Below, piece by piece: positions 1-8,743 of a stretch of DNA of 64,000 nt. The translations under genes were made by a program, and so were the position numbers. The notes beneath the pieces are model-generated. The model worked only from the letters and a program-made list of their open reading frames with translations, was not told where the DNA came from and did no database searches. This DNA is from an uncultured Christensenella sp. (lineage in GTDB: Bacteria; Bacillota; Clostridia; Christensenellales; Borkfalkiaceae), in the NCBI GenBank assembly GCA_905203015.1, contig CAJKUC010000002.1, forward strand, positions 62,001 through 126,000. The letters are read 5' to 3'. Position 1 is the first letter of the stretch. Every line of letters starts with the position of its first letter.

Positions 1-481
1 TTTTCTCCACGCGGCGAAAATGCCGATAGATAAGGCCTTTCAACCCGCCCGTCGTAAGTATGCCGAGATCCACGGCGTTTTGCGGGAAAATATCTTTTAA
101 CAGCAGATACGTTTTCGCACCGTCGCGTTTTTTCGCATATTTAATCGCTTTTAAAAGCGTGATCGGAGGCGAAGAATACAGCACAAGATCGAATTTCACG
201 TTTTTGAAATAACGCTTTATCGCACGCTTGTATCTTCCGCCGAGGCGCAACGTGTTCAGTCCCTTTTTAATAAGCCCGACCTTTCCCGTCACCGCCCCCG
301 TATCTATTTTCACGATCTTTCCGCCGAGGCTTTCGGTTTCGGCGGTTTTTTCGCCTGTTTTCTTCGGAAGAATCGTATACACGGCATGCCCCTTCTGCGC
401 GATTTTTCGCATCAGCGAGGCATAAATACCGTGTTCTTCATAACTTCCGAAAGCGGAAAGCGATAAAAAAAGTATGTTCAT
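1..481 (-). CDS. Glycosyltransferase family 4 (WbuB-like), N-terminal part, cut by window edge
   Basis: Reading from ATG at 481 leftwards the frame is open to the window edge and begins MNILFLSLSAFGSYEEHGIY, then has LVLYSSPPITLLKAIKYA and LLLKDIFPQNAVDLGIL. These are the N-terminal Rossmann half of GT-B glycosyltransferases of the WbuB type, with the glycine-rich loop replaced by an SLSAFGS start. A GGAGAA ribosome site precedes the ATG. Family members add a sugar to a lipid-linked intermediate at the cytoplasmic face. It is the last visible gene of an operon with an initiating sugar transferase and LicD, which fits capsule or wall polysaccharide synthesis. Sugar donor and acceptor cannot be read, and the C-terminal half is outside the window. 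Confidence 0.8.
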   Translation of the reverse strand, partial: MNILFLSLSAFGSYEEHGIYASLMRKIAQKGHAVYTILPKKTGEKTAETESLGGKIVKIDTGAVTGKVGLIKKGLNTLRLGGRYKRAIKRYFKNVKFDLVLYSSPPITLLKAIKYAKKRDGAKTYLLLKDIFPQNAVDLGILTTGGLKGLIYRHFRRVEK

Positions 482-544
482 AAATCTTCTCCGATTGAAG
501 TGCGCCGCTTTGCAAAAAGGCGGAACGCAACAGATGAATATCGG

Positions 545-1261
545 TTATACGCCGTGCATTGGCACCCGTTCGCTTTCGGGCGGAGGCGTCATATAATCTC
601 CGTATTGCAGAGTAAGATAATCGTCGTAGCCCGTCATACAATAAAATTCGGTATCTTCAAACGGCATAAGCACGACGTGCTCCGTAGCGCTTTTCGGATA
701 ATTCACCGTAAGCAGTTTATACAAATCGTTGTAAGCGCATACGTAATCCGACGGCGCGTTGTTTCCCGAGGCGGATATTTTACAATAACGCCTGTATTTG
801 AAATCATCTGTAAAAAACAAGCCGAGAAAACGCGAACCGAGAATTAAAATTTTTCCGCCGAAGCCGTATTTTTTCAGATCGGGCTTTTTCTTCATCATGC
901 CCTGCAATAATTTCAGGCGGAACACTTTATATTTTCTTTTAAAAGAATTTTTCGGCACGTTATCGAAAATAAATACGTCTATACTGAAACGCCCGTCGCC
1001 GCGTCTGATCCGCGGCACCCAGATTTCCCGTTCGATTCTGTACCCCTCGAATTTCGGAAAAGCGGCGCGGAACTTTTCGTAATTCTCCCGCGACATCACG
1101 ATATCCATATCGTCGTCCCACGGGATAAAACCTTTATGCCGCACCGCTCCGAGCAGCGAGCCGCCCGCGAGGGAATATTCTATGCCTTCCGCCACGCAGA
1201 ATTTATGTACGTCTTTCATCATGGAAAGCAATTCGTTATGTACGTTTGTAAGATCTTCCAT
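545..1261 (-). CDS. LicD-family phosphotransferase
   Basis: This 238-residue protein carries the LicD signature near residues 32-55: GGSLLGAVRHKGFIPWDDD followed by MDIVM. It is the nucleotidyltransferase-like fold with metal-binding aspartates. LicD proteins move phosphocholine or a similar phospho-alcohol from a CDP-activated donor onto surface glycans. Length is usual for the short LicD class. The ATG follows GGAGAAAGAAACTG, a clear ribosome site. It lies 74 bp after the ATP-grasp/HAD gene and 63 bp before the glycosyltransferase, so it is probably the third gene of the polysaccharide operon. No choline-activation genes (licA, licC) are in view, so phosphocholine as the group transferred is only an inference. 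Confidence 0.88.
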   Translation of the reverse strand: MEDLTNVHNELLSMMKDVHKFCVAEGIEYSLAGGSLLGAVRHKGFIPWDDDMDIVMSRENYEKFRAAFPKFEGYRIEREIWVPRIRRGDGRFSIDVFIFDNVPKNSFKRKYKVFRLKLLQGMMKKKPDLKKYGFGGKILILGSRFLGLFFTDDFKYRRYCKISASGNNAPSDYVCAYNDLYKLLTVNYPKSATEHVVLMPFEDTEFYCMTGYDDYLTLQYGDYMTPPPESERVPMHGV

Positions 1262-1335
1262 CAGTTTCTTTCTCCGATCGTTTTCGGTTTTTTCGGCTTA
1301 TGTTTCCGGCAAGCGCATGTGCAAAACACCGTCTT

Positions 1336-2958
1336 TCACAGCATACGTAAAATTTCCGGCAACGCCGAAATCGTAACAATTCCGTTTTCCGCCGCCCCGC
1401 CGTACTTTCCCGAATATAATCCGCGCGGGTTTTTAAAATACACCGCCGCCATCGAAAGGCTTAAAGGCGCTTTGAAATCTTTTTCGGGGTTGTCGCCCAC
1501 ATACATGCATTGCTCGAAAGGTACGTTGAGTTTTTTCTGTATGATACGATAGGCGATATCACATGGCTTGCGGAATATCTTTCCGCCGATTTCATCGGTG
1601 ATCACAATCTCGTCCGTCAGCGTTTTCAGCCTGAGCGCCTCGATTTTCGCCCGCTGACCTTCCGGTCTGCCGTCGGTAACGATTCCGATCTTTATGCCTT
1701 TATTCCTCAGCGACGATAAAAGTTCTTTCGTCTCGTCGCTCAAAGAAATATCGGGAAGATGCGTCCTGTAAATCCGCACACATTCCGCCTTTTCTTCTTC
1801 CGTATACAAGCCCTCCGCCTGCAACACGGCGTCGATCGCGGGCCGACCTTTGAAAAACGCCTCGCAGAGTTTTTCATATGCGCCAGAAACGTCTTTCAGA
1901 TGTTTTGCCACCGCCCTGTATCCGCTTTTTACGTAATCGATCTCGTTGAAAAGCGTATCGTCGAGATCGAAAATCACGGCGCGGATTCCCGCATGTTCTT
2001 CCGGCCTAGCCGTAATCACGCATTGATCGAAACGGCTGAATTCCGTTCCGGGAACGGCGGCATTTTTGCAAAAATCAGAGGTCTTTCCGCTTAATTCCGA
2101 AAGCAGTTCCTTTGCGGAATCCGCCCCCGCTTTCATCGACAGCGGAGCGCCGCCGCCGAATCTCGGATTGATCTCGATAAAATAGTCTTTTCCCGTATTT
2201 TTTTCGCGGATCAGTTGCACGGTGAACGCGCCGCGAATAAAGAAATTCTCCGCTATTTTCCTGCATTCCGCAACGATTTTTTCGTCGTTTACGATACGGG
2301 TTTTCAATACTTCTCCGCTTCTCACCTGCAAACGTCTGCGCGGCGTGATATACACGCATTTTCCGTTTTCGATATTGCAGAACACGTCTACGGTGTATTC
2401 GTCGCCTTCGATAAACGGCTGCACGATGTAATCGCCCACTCTGCGCGAAAGTTCCGCCAGTTCTTCATACGAACCCGCGCCGAACGCGTTGATGCTGGAA
2501 CTGCCGTCCAACGGCTTTATGAATGCGGGATAGCCTCCCCGATACTTTTTATAGTCGTCTACGGGAACGGGCGTATCCAATCCGCAGGAAAGGAAAAATT
2601 CCGCCGTACGGCGCTTATCTCTGCATATTTTTACGGCCGATTCGCTTGCGATCGCCACACGCGTGCCGATCGCAAGAAAACGTTCCCTGTTTTGCGCCAG
2701 CAATAAAAGATCCGTATCGATCGTGGGGATCAGCGCGTCTATTTTTTCCGCTTCGCATAAGGCAAGAAGTTGCGGAATATACTTTTCGTCTTTGATCCTG
2801 CACGTGATAACAGGTTTATCGCAAAATTTCAAAGCGGGAGCGTTTTCGGAAATATCCGTTCCGTATATTACAAGGTCCTGATGCAACGATTGCGCGGCGG
2901 AACGAAAACACTGTATCAGTTCCACTCTTCGCCCCACGCTGGTAAACAAAATTTTCAC
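1336..2958 (-). CDS. ATP-grasp ligase fused to HAD hydrolase
   Basis: This 540-residue protein has two enzymatic halves. Residues 1 to about 310 are an ATP-grasp ligase of the carbamoyl-phosphate-synthase-like type: MKILFTSVGRR start, PAFIKPLDGSSSINAFGAGS as the nucleotide-binding loop, and FIEINPRFGGGAPLS as the metal-binding ENPR-type motif. Residues about 325-540 are a HAD-superfamily phosphatase with motif I VIFDLDDTLFN, motif II VTDG and motif IV GDNPEKDF. The start is GTG and overlaps the stop of the sugar-transferase gene (GTGA), so the two are translationally coupled. Stand-alone ATP-grasp proteins occur in many polysaccharide clusters. The substrate is unknown; a ligase and a phosphatase in one chain suggest consecutive steps on one phosphorylated intermediate, which is inference. 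Confidence 0.85.
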   Translation of the reverse strand: MKILFTSVGRRVELIQCFRSAAQSLHQDLVIYGTDISENAPALKFCDKPVITCRIKDEKYIPQLLALCEAEKIDALIPTIDTDLLLLAQNRERFLAIGTRVAIASESAVKICRDKRRTAEFFLSCGLDTPVPVDDYKKYRGGYPAFIKPLDGSSSINAFGAGSYEELAELSRRVGDYIVQPFIEGDEYTVDVFCNIENGKCVYITPRRRLQVRSGEVLKTRIVNDEKIVAECRKIAENFFIRGAFTVQLIREKNTGKDYFIEINPRFGGGAPLSMKAGADSAKELLSELSGKTSDFCKNAAVPGTEFSRFDQCVITARPEEHAGIRAVIFDLDDTLFNEIDYVKSGYRAVAKHLKDVSGAYEKLCEAFFKGRPAIDAVLQAEGLYTEEEKAECVRIYRTHLPDISLSDETKELLSSLRNKGIKIGIVTDGRPEGQRAKIEALRLKTLTDEIVITDEIGGKIFRKPCDIAYRIIQKKLNVPFEQCMYVGDNPEKDFKAPLSLSMAAVYFKNPRGLYSGKYGGAAENGIVTISALPEILRML

Positions 2959-3779
2959 TGCCGCACCTCCGTCCCCGCGTCTTTCCCGCTGTTTGTGCCG
3001 TTGGCACTGTTTGCATTTTCGCCGTCTTGCGCGTTCGGCTCCGTTCCGATCGGCTTATTCTTTTCTTCCGTGCCGTAAAAAATTTCCATCGTCGCGCTCG
3101 TTCCGCTGCTGATTCCCTCACGCCTGAACACGGCTTTCACCGTAGCGAAAAGAATCTTTATATCGAAAAAAAGCGACACGTGATCCACATAATACACGTC
3201 CAACTCGAAACGCTTTTCCCAGGAAAGCGCGTTTCTGCCGTTTGCCTGCGCGTACCCCGTGAGCCCCGGGCGCACGCAATGGCGGCGGCGCTGCTCTTCG
3301 CTGTATCGCGGCAGATATTCCACCAATAACGGGCGCGGCCCTACGACGGACATATCGCCGATAAAAATATTAAAAAGTTCGGGCAATTCGTCCAGCGACG
3401 TGGAACGAAGAATCCTGCCGTATTTATTCAGCCTTTTTTCGTCCGGGAGCAGATTTCCGTTTTCGTCGCGCTTATTGCTCATCGTACGGAATTTAATCAG
3501 GCGAAAAATTTTCTCCTCGCCGTTTCCGCGCTTTTTTCCGGGGCGTTTCTGCGTAAAAAAAGGATTGCCTCCCATCGCGATTGCGCCCGCGATAATGAGA
3601 ATCAACATCACGGGCGAAAGAATAACGATAGCGACGAAAGACAATAAAATATCGTAAAAACGCTTAAAAAATTGTCTGTAAAAAACAGCGGAAAAAAGCG
3701 TGAGCAACGCCACCCCCGCCAACACGATTAAAGTGATTCCCCACCACGTAGCGGTGAGACGATGAAAAAATTCCGTCAC
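2955..3779 (-). CDS. Initiating undecaprenyl-phosphate sugar transferase
   Basis: This is a bacterial sugar transferase of the PglC/WcaJ C-terminal type, 274 residues. It transfers a sugar-1-phosphate to undecaprenyl phosphate and starts glycan assembly at the membrane. A hydrophobic helix at about residues 14-33 is followed by a re-entrant hydrophobic stretch at 43-68. After these come the family motifs: FRTM, LRSTSLDELPELFNIF, GDMSVVGPRP and RPGLTGYAQANGR. The last 45 residues are a low-complexity Asn/Gly/Glu-rich tail not typical of the family. It is the first gene of the operon and overlaps the next by four bases. The promoter at 3956-3984 lies upstream. Confidence 0.92.
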   Translation of the reverse strand: MTEFFHRLTATWWGITLIVLAGVALLTLFSAVFYRQFFKRFYDILLSFVAIVILSPVMLILIIAGAIAMGGNPFFTQKRPGKKRGNGEEKIFRLIKFRTMSNKRDENGNLLPDEKRLNKYGRILRSTSLDELPELFNIFIGDMSVVGPRPLLVEYLPRYSEEQRRRHCVRPGLTGYAQANGRNALSWEKRFELDVYYVDHVSLFFDIKILFATVKAVFRREGISSGTSATMEIFYGTEEKNKPIGTEPNAQDGENANSANGTNSGKDAGTEVRQ

Positions 3780-3955
3780 GATTTAACGAAGCGCTCCTCG
3801 ATAACGATCGATTTTTTAGCCGCCGCGCCGCGATTTTTCCGCGTACGAACGGCCTTTAAAGCAATTTTCATATCGGGATTTTTTGCTTTCCGAGCACACA
3901 TTTCGTAAAAAAAAGCCGTAGTCTCCCGCACTAAATCCCGATTCGCTTTCTATTT

Positions 3956-3984
3956 ATTATATCACTATTATAAGGCAAACGCAA
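3956..3984 (-). promoter_or_regulatory. Sigma-A-type promoter for the polysaccharide operon
   Basis: On the minus strand TTGCGT (3979-3984) and TATAAT (3956-3961) are separated by 17 bases. The predicted transcript starts near 3949, leaving a leader of about 170 bases before the sugar-transferase ATG at 3779. The rest of the 3780-4090 gap shows no credible gene. Confidence 0.65.
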
Positions 3985-4073
3985 GTAAAATCGCGAACTT
4001 ACGCCTTTTTTGTTTCGTTCTTCACGCCGAAACGCTTTTTTCTTCGCCCGCGCAAACGACGGCAGGCATCGAA

Positions 4074-4092
4074 AAGATCGCGGCACGATCTT
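4074..4092 (-). terminator. Short hairpin at the end of the Rho-like gene
   Basis: AAGATCG and CGATCTT form a perfect 7-bp stem with a 5-base loop. It overlaps the stop codon of the Rho-like gene and is followed on the minus strand by TTCG. The weak U tract makes it a marginal intrinsic terminator. Confidence 0.4.
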
Positions 4093-5788
4093 AAAAATCA
4101 TTTAAAGCGGCATGCTTCACGGCGTTTAAAAATTCCTGCGGCGTACGGCTTTCTTCCAAAATCCCCTCTCTGCCGTTCTCGAAAACGTGCTGCGCCCCCA
4201 CGGCAAAAAGATCGGACAGCATTTCCTGTTCTTCCTCGGAAAGAAATTTTTCCTCCCCGTCCGCATGCGAAGCGGCATAATCGGGCAAAGCCGATTGTCC
4301 GCGGCGGAAATTTCCCGAAAGTTGCCAGGCGGCGGACGAAACGGCAAGCAGTTCTCTTCCAAGCGCGGCGTCGAACGGCGCGCCCGTATCCGTGGAAAGC
4401 ACGCCGAAAATCGTAAGCGAAGCCCCCGATTTCAGTTTTCTTGCCGTTCCGAGAAATTTTTTCATATAATGCACCGTCTTGCTTTCGATTCCGCCGTCTA
4501 ACGTTCTTCCGCCCGCCGACGCGTCCGTTTCGTTATACGCCCGAGCAAGCGCGTTGAGATCGTCTACAAGCAACACCGCTTCCGATCCGCCGCAGACGTA
4601 TTCTTTTGCCCTCGCCAAAGCCTTTTCCGCCTGCGATACGTGCTCGTCGGCCTCGTCGGCATAGCCCGAAACGTAAATCTCGGTGGAAGGGAACGCCCTC
4701 TGCCATTCGCCGATCGCCTCGGGCGGTTGTTCGCACAGTGCCGCCACCAGCCGTATTTCGGGCGTTTCGCGCTTTATCGCCGCCGCCAACGCTTTCAAAA
4801 GCGTGCTCTTTCCCGATTTCGGCGCGCCTGCGATAAGCACGCGCTGACCTCTTCCTACGGGATACAACATACGGAAATATTTAAAAACGGGGTTGTTTCC
4901 GCTTTCCGCAGCGGAAATTCCGTCCCCTTCTTTCGCCTCGCCGTTCACGCCGCTTTGCATATATCGGGAATCGTTTTCTTCCGCCGAAAGCGGCAATAAT
5001 TTTTCGCAGGGATATTCCGCTTCCGCACGATCGAAATCGGCAGCGCCCGAACCCGCCGTTACGGCGTTTACGGATAATACGTCGGTAGCCGTCAAAAAAC
5101 CAAGCCGTTCGTTGCCGTGAAACGTTACGCGATCCCCCGTGCGAGCGCCAGATTCCTTCACTTTCTTTCCCGAAATCACCGCTTTTCTGCCGAAATATTC
5201 CCTCGGATCCGCCACGTTTATGCAAAACGCCCCGCCGAGCATCGTCAGTTCGCCGCCGTACACCGTTTTTTCGTAATACGCTTCTTTTCTCTCGCCCGAC
5301 GAACGAAGCAGAAAATCGCCCTCTTTGTTCTTCTCTTCGGGCAATATGTCGCCGCCGCGTTCGGATGAATCTTCTTCCGTATATTCCGCCTCGATCGCCG
5401 CGCGGGAAAAATTAAGTTCTTCCAACTTTTCCAGAATCACGGGATCGACGAAATCTTCTTTTACGGGCGCGCCTCGTCTGCTCTTTTCAACGGGAGCGGT
5501 TTTCCCCGTAGCGATATTTAAAATCCATTCTGCAAGTTCGCCTTTTTTTCTCGTGGTTGCCTGCGGCACGCCGACAAACCTGCCCAGAGAGCGCAACGAA
5601 GCGATCCCGAGCGGGTTCAAAAATGCCGCATATTCCTTTTCCCATTCGCGCAAAGCGTTGTCTTTCGTCACCGTCGTATTCCTCGCTTTTTCTGTATTTC
5701 CCTTCTTTTTGCCGCCGGGAGCGTTTTCCGCCCGGCTAAATTTTTCGCCGATACCGTATCCCGTAGTTTTTCGCACGGCGTCGCGCAT
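4091..5788 (-). CDS. Divergent Rho-family protein lacking the arginine finger
   Basis: The 565-residue protein has the Rho layout. A SAP-like Rho_N helix region lies at about 45-90 (LGIASLRSLGRFVGVP), an acidic linker follows, then an OB-fold RNA-binding domain at about 170-255 with RTGDRVTFHG. The RecA-type ATPase at about 305-540 has Walker A GAPKSGKST, preceded by YPVGRGQRVLIA, and Walker B EAVLLVDDLNALARA. It departs from Rho where catalysis happens: the DERPEE motif reads CEQPPEA, GTGNMELHLSR reads AVSSAAWQLSG, and by register the E. coli R353 and R366 equivalents are Gln and Gly. ATP may bind but ring-coupled hydrolysis looks impaired. The ATG directly abuts the DUF1934 stop. A normal rho may exist elsewhere; none is visible here. 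Confidence 0.82.
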   Translation of the reverse strand: MRDAVRKTTGYGIGEKFSRAENAPGGKKKGNTEKARNTTVTKDNALREWEKEYAAFLNPLGIASLRSLGRFVGVPQATTRKKGELAEWILNIATGKTAPVEKSRRGAPVKEDFVDPVILEKLEELNFSRAAIEAEYTEEDSSERGGDILPEEKNKEGDFLLRSSGERKEAYYEKTVYGGELTMLGGAFCINVADPREYFGRKAVISGKKVKESGARTGDRVTFHGNERLGFLTATDVLSVNAVTAGSGAADFDRAEAEYPCEKLLPLSAEENDSRYMQSGVNGEAKEGDGISAAESGNNPVFKYFRMLYPVGRGQRVLIAGAPKSGKSTLLKALAAAIKRETPEIRLVAALCEQPPEAIGEWQRAFPSTEIYVSGYADEADEHVSQAEKALARAKEYVCGGSEAVLLVDDLNALARAYNETDASAGGRTLDGGIESKTVHYMKKFLGTARKLKSGASLTIFGVLSTDTGAPFDAALGRELLAVSSAAWQLSGNFRRGQSALPDYAASHADGEEKFLSEEEQEMLSDLFAVGAQHVFENGREGILEESRTPQEFLNAVKHAALNDF

Positions 5789-6262
5789 TCAACTGAGAAT
5801 CGCTTCCGTTTCCTCGCAGATTCTTGCAAGAATCCTCACCCGCATTTTCTGCTTGCCGCAATCGAAATACAGCGTATATTTCAGATCCGCCGCAACGGAA
5901 TCTTTTCTCTCTTCAGCCGAAACGGCATGCGTTTCTATCGTGGCTTTTCCGTTCAATCCCACGTTTCCGAAACTGCCTTCCGTCGTCTTGCCTTCTTCAA
6001 ACGAAAGATCTGCGGCGAATTCACCGCTTCTCACCCAGCGCGCGCGCTTGCCGCAAATCGAAAACTCCGCGGCATTTTCGTTATCCGTATAAGAAATCAT
6101 ATACTTTCCGCCTGCCGCCGTCAATTCTCCGTCACGAAACGTAAGCATCCTTTCGCCGCCCGCGTTCGTAAGAATCGACACTCTGCACTTCAAGGCCTTC
6201 TGCGAATTTCCAGCCTCGGCGGAAGCATGATTTCCGAAAGACGTCTTGTTTTCTTCCGTCAT
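5789..6262 (-). CDS. DUF1934 (YwiB-like) beta-barrel protein
   Basis: Taking ATG 6262, which overlaps the thiI stop as ATGA, gives 157 residues. The usual DUF1934 features are present: KALKCRVSILTNAG start, GGKYMISYTDNE, and a late LKYTLYFDCGKQKMRVRILA strand pair. The family folds as a lipocalin-like calycin barrel and has no established reaction. A longer reading frame exists upstream inside thiI but has no ribosome site. It lies between thiI and the Rho-like gene in a tightly packed operon. Confidence 0.75.
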   Translation of the reverse strand: MTEENKTSFGNHASAEAGNSQKALKCRVSILTNAGGERMLTFRDGELTAAGGKYMISYTDNENAAEFSICGKRARWVRSGEFAADLSFEEGKTTEGSFGNVGLNGKATIETHAVSAEERKDSVAADLKYTLYFDCGKQKMRVRILARICEETEAILS

Positions 6263-7413
6263 AACGAAATCACTTCCAGCGTAGAAAACGCTTCTTCGAT
6301 CAGCCCTTCCACGTCTAATTTCGTCTCTTCCGAAAGAATAAAGGAAAGTTTCGGGCGGATCGCGGGAAAATCGGGCAGAAATACGGTGCAGCAATCTTCA
6401 AACGGCAGAATCGAAGTTTCGTACGCGCCGATCTGCACCGATTTTTCTATAATTTCGTTTTTATCGAATCCTACGAGCGGGCGTAAAACGGGCATGGATT
6501 CCACCACGGCGTTGGATGACGTCATTCCTTCGATCGTCTGACTTGCCACCTGCCCGAGGCTCTCGCCCGTGATCAGACACTGCGCGCCGATTTTTTTCGC
6601 ATAGCGTTCCGCAATCCGGTACATAAATCTGCGAAGCAGCGTAATCATCAGTTCGGGCGCGCATTTTTCGTGAATCTGTTCCTGTATATGCGTTACCGAC
6701 ACCACGTTCAGCCGCGTGCCCTGCGTGTACCCCGAAAGAATTTTCGCAAGATCCGCCACCTTTTCTTTCGCCTGTTCGTTCGTATAGGGATAACTGTGAA
6801 AATGCAGGCAATCCACTTTCATTCCGCGTTTTGCCATCATGTATCCCGCCACGGGGCTGTCGATTCCGCCCGAAATCAGAAGCAGACCTTTTCCGCCCGT
6901 TCCCACGGGCATGCCGCCCGCGCCTTTCACTTCTTCGCCGCATACGAGCGCCGCGCCGTTTTCGCGTATATCCACGCGCACCGTGCATTTCGGCTCGTGC
7001 ACGTCCACCGTAAGTGCAGGAAATGCAGCCAGCAGTCTGCCGCCGATTTCGCGCGCTATTTCCGGCGACGTAAGCGGATAACGTTTATCGCCCCGATGCG
7101 CCTCCACTTTGAACGTACCCTCTTTCGGCACAACGATCGAAGCGGCGAAAAAAACGTCGTCGATCGACGAAGACGTTTCATAGCCCACGGCAAGCGTATG
7201 CACGCCGAACACTTTTTTCAGAGCGGACATGATTCCGTCCGTCTGAGATTCGTCGAAATCCGCCACGATATATCGTCCGCTCGGGCGGCGAAGCGTATGA
7301 GCATAGCCTTTCAGCGCGCGTTCGATATTCACGAAAAACGTCTTTTCAAAAAAGCCCTTGTTTTTCCCTTTCAAAAATATTTCCGAATAACGGATTATAA
7401 TCACTTTCTGCAT
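6259..7413 (-). CDS. thiI: tRNA sulfurtransferase ThiI
   Basis: ThiI makes 4-thiouridine in tRNA and can supply sulfur for the thiamine thiazole, using persulfide sulfur from a cysteine desulfurase. This 384-residue protein has an N-terminal ferredoxin-like and THUMP region (about 1-165) and a PP-loop adenylation domain with SGGIDSPVAGYMMAKRG near 181. It then has CLITGESLGQVASQT, the usual late motif. There is no C-terminal rhodanese domain, as in Bacillus and unlike E. coli. It lies 54 bp after a NifS-type gene, the classic sulfur-donor pairing, and overlaps the DUF1934 gene by four bases. Confidence 0.95.
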   Translation of the reverse strand: MQKVIIIRYSEIFLKGKNKGFFEKTFFVNIERALKGYAHTLRRPSGRYIVADFDESQTDGIMSALKKVFGVHTLAVGYETSSSIDDVFFAASIVVPKEGTFKVEAHRGDKRYPLTSPEIAREIGGRLLAAFPALTVDVHEPKCTVRVDIRENGAALVCGEEVKGAGGMPVGTGGKGLLLISGGIDSPVAGYMMAKRGMKVDCLHFHSYPYTNEQAKEKVADLAKILSGYTQGTRLNVVSVTHIQEQIHEKCAPELMITLLRRFMYRIAERYAKKIGAQCLITGESLGQVASQTIEGMTSSNAVVESMPVLRPLVGFDKNEIIEKSVQIGAYETSILPFEDCCTVFLPDFPAIRPKLSFILSEETKLDVEGLIEEAFSTLEVISL

Positions 7414-7467
7414 TGTTTATTTCTCTCTTATTTATTGTCGGATCCGCTTTTTATCGCCCTGCCGTTT

Positions 7468-8598
7468 TCACACCTTTCCGTTACGGAAATCCGCCGCCGC
7501 CTCGTTCAGAATCCGCGCCGCTTTTATCGCTTCTTCTTCCGTGGTGGAAGGCGAAAAACTCAACCGCAAAACGCCGTCCGCCGTTTTTTCGTCGTATCCG
7601 CAGGCAAGCACCACGCGGCTGTAACGATTTTTTGAATTTGAAGAGCACGCCGATCCCGTGCCGATCAGAAGCCCTTTATCGTCTGCCATGTGCAGAAGAA
7701 TTTCCCCGCGGCAACCCCTTGCCGCCACGGAAAGAATATACGGCGAAGAATTTTCGGAAGATAACCGAAGAAAAATTTCCGGATCGAGCGCGGCGTACAA
7801 TTTTTCCCGCAGATCGGTAAGTCTGCCGTATTCCGCCTTGAGCGAAGCGAATTTCTTTTCCGCCGCATACTCGAACGTCTTTATTCCGAATACGTTTTCC
7901 GTTCCGCTTCTTCTGCCGCTCTCCTGCCCGCCGCCGAGGATATAAGGATGAAAAGCCAACGTTTTTTTACGGATCAGCGCGCCTACGCCTTTGATTCCGC
8001 CGATTTTATGCGCGCTTACCGAATACAGATCGATGAACGGAGAAATTCTGAAAGGAATTTTTCCGTACGCCTGCACGCCGTCGCTGTGAAACACCGCGCG
8101 CGGATTTTTTGCTTTTACGCGCTTTGCGATCTCGTTCACGTCGTTGATCGCGCCCGTTTCGTTATTTACGTGCATCACGGAAACGAAAGACGTTTTCTCG
8201 TCCACAAGCGCGAGCAGTTTTTCCTCGTCTACGCTTCCGTCCTTTTTCAGCGGCGCATATCTCGGCTCGGCAATTCCCCTGTTTTTCAGTTCTGCAAACG
8301 GCGAGAGAATCGCGGAATGTTCCCCCGCGCTCGTCACCGCGTTACCGCGCCGCGCATAGCCGAATACGGCAGTATCGTCCGCTTCCGTACCGCAGGAAGT
8401 GAACGTAAGATCGTACGCTTCTTTATCCGCAATATACGCCACCAGTTTTTCCCGCGTTTCTTTCAGTTCGCGTTGAAGCGCGAAGCCCTCTTTATACGAA
8501 GCCGAGGGATTAAAATATTTTTCGTTTAAATATACGCCCGCCTTTTCCACGGCTTCCCCGTCGGGTTTCGTCGTGGCGGCGTTATCGAGATAGATCAT
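7468..8598 (-). CDS. Cysteine desulfurase (NifS/IscS-like)
   Basis: A PLP-dependent enzyme that takes sulfur from cysteine as an enzyme persulfide. The 376-residue chain begins MIYLDNAATTKPD, typical of the class. HSDGVQAYGKI is the substrate/PLP aspartate region, SAHKIGGIKGVGALI holds the Schiff-base lysine, and GTGSACSSNS holds the persulfide cysteine. Length matches the group I (NifS) class. Position immediately before thiI suggests it serves as the dedicated sulfur donor for tRNA thiolation, like NifZ in Bacillus. The iron-sulfur SufC/SufB pair is 48 kb away without its own desulfurase, so this enzyme could serve both; that is inference. Confidence 0.93.
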   Translation of the reverse strand: MIYLDNAATTKPDGEAVEKAGVYLNEKYFNPSASYKEGFALQRELKETREKLVAYIADKEAYDLTFTSCGTEADDTAVFGYARRGNAVTSAGEHSAILSPFAELKNRGIAEPRYAPLKKDGSVDEEKLLALVDEKTSFVSVMHVNNETGAINDVNEIAKRVKAKNPRAVFHSDGVQAYGKIPFRISPFIDLYSVSAHKIGGIKGVGALIRKKTLAFHPYILGGGQESGRRSGTENVFGIKTFEYAAEKKFASLKAEYGRLTDLREKLYAALDPEIFLRLSSENSSPYILSVAARGCRGEILLHMADDKGLLIGTGSACSSNSKNRYSRVVLACGYDEKTADGVLRLSFSPSTTEEEAIKAARILNEAAADFRNGKV

Positions 8599-8743
8599 TC
8601 GTTCGTCCTTTTTCGTTCGCGTTTCATTCGCGATTCTTCCGATCTTTGCGATTCCGTCCGCCGCTTATCGTCGGCATTTTTCGGAATCACCCGGTAAGAT
8701 TCACACCGTTCGCGCCGCGTTTTTTCCGGTACACGGCGGATCG

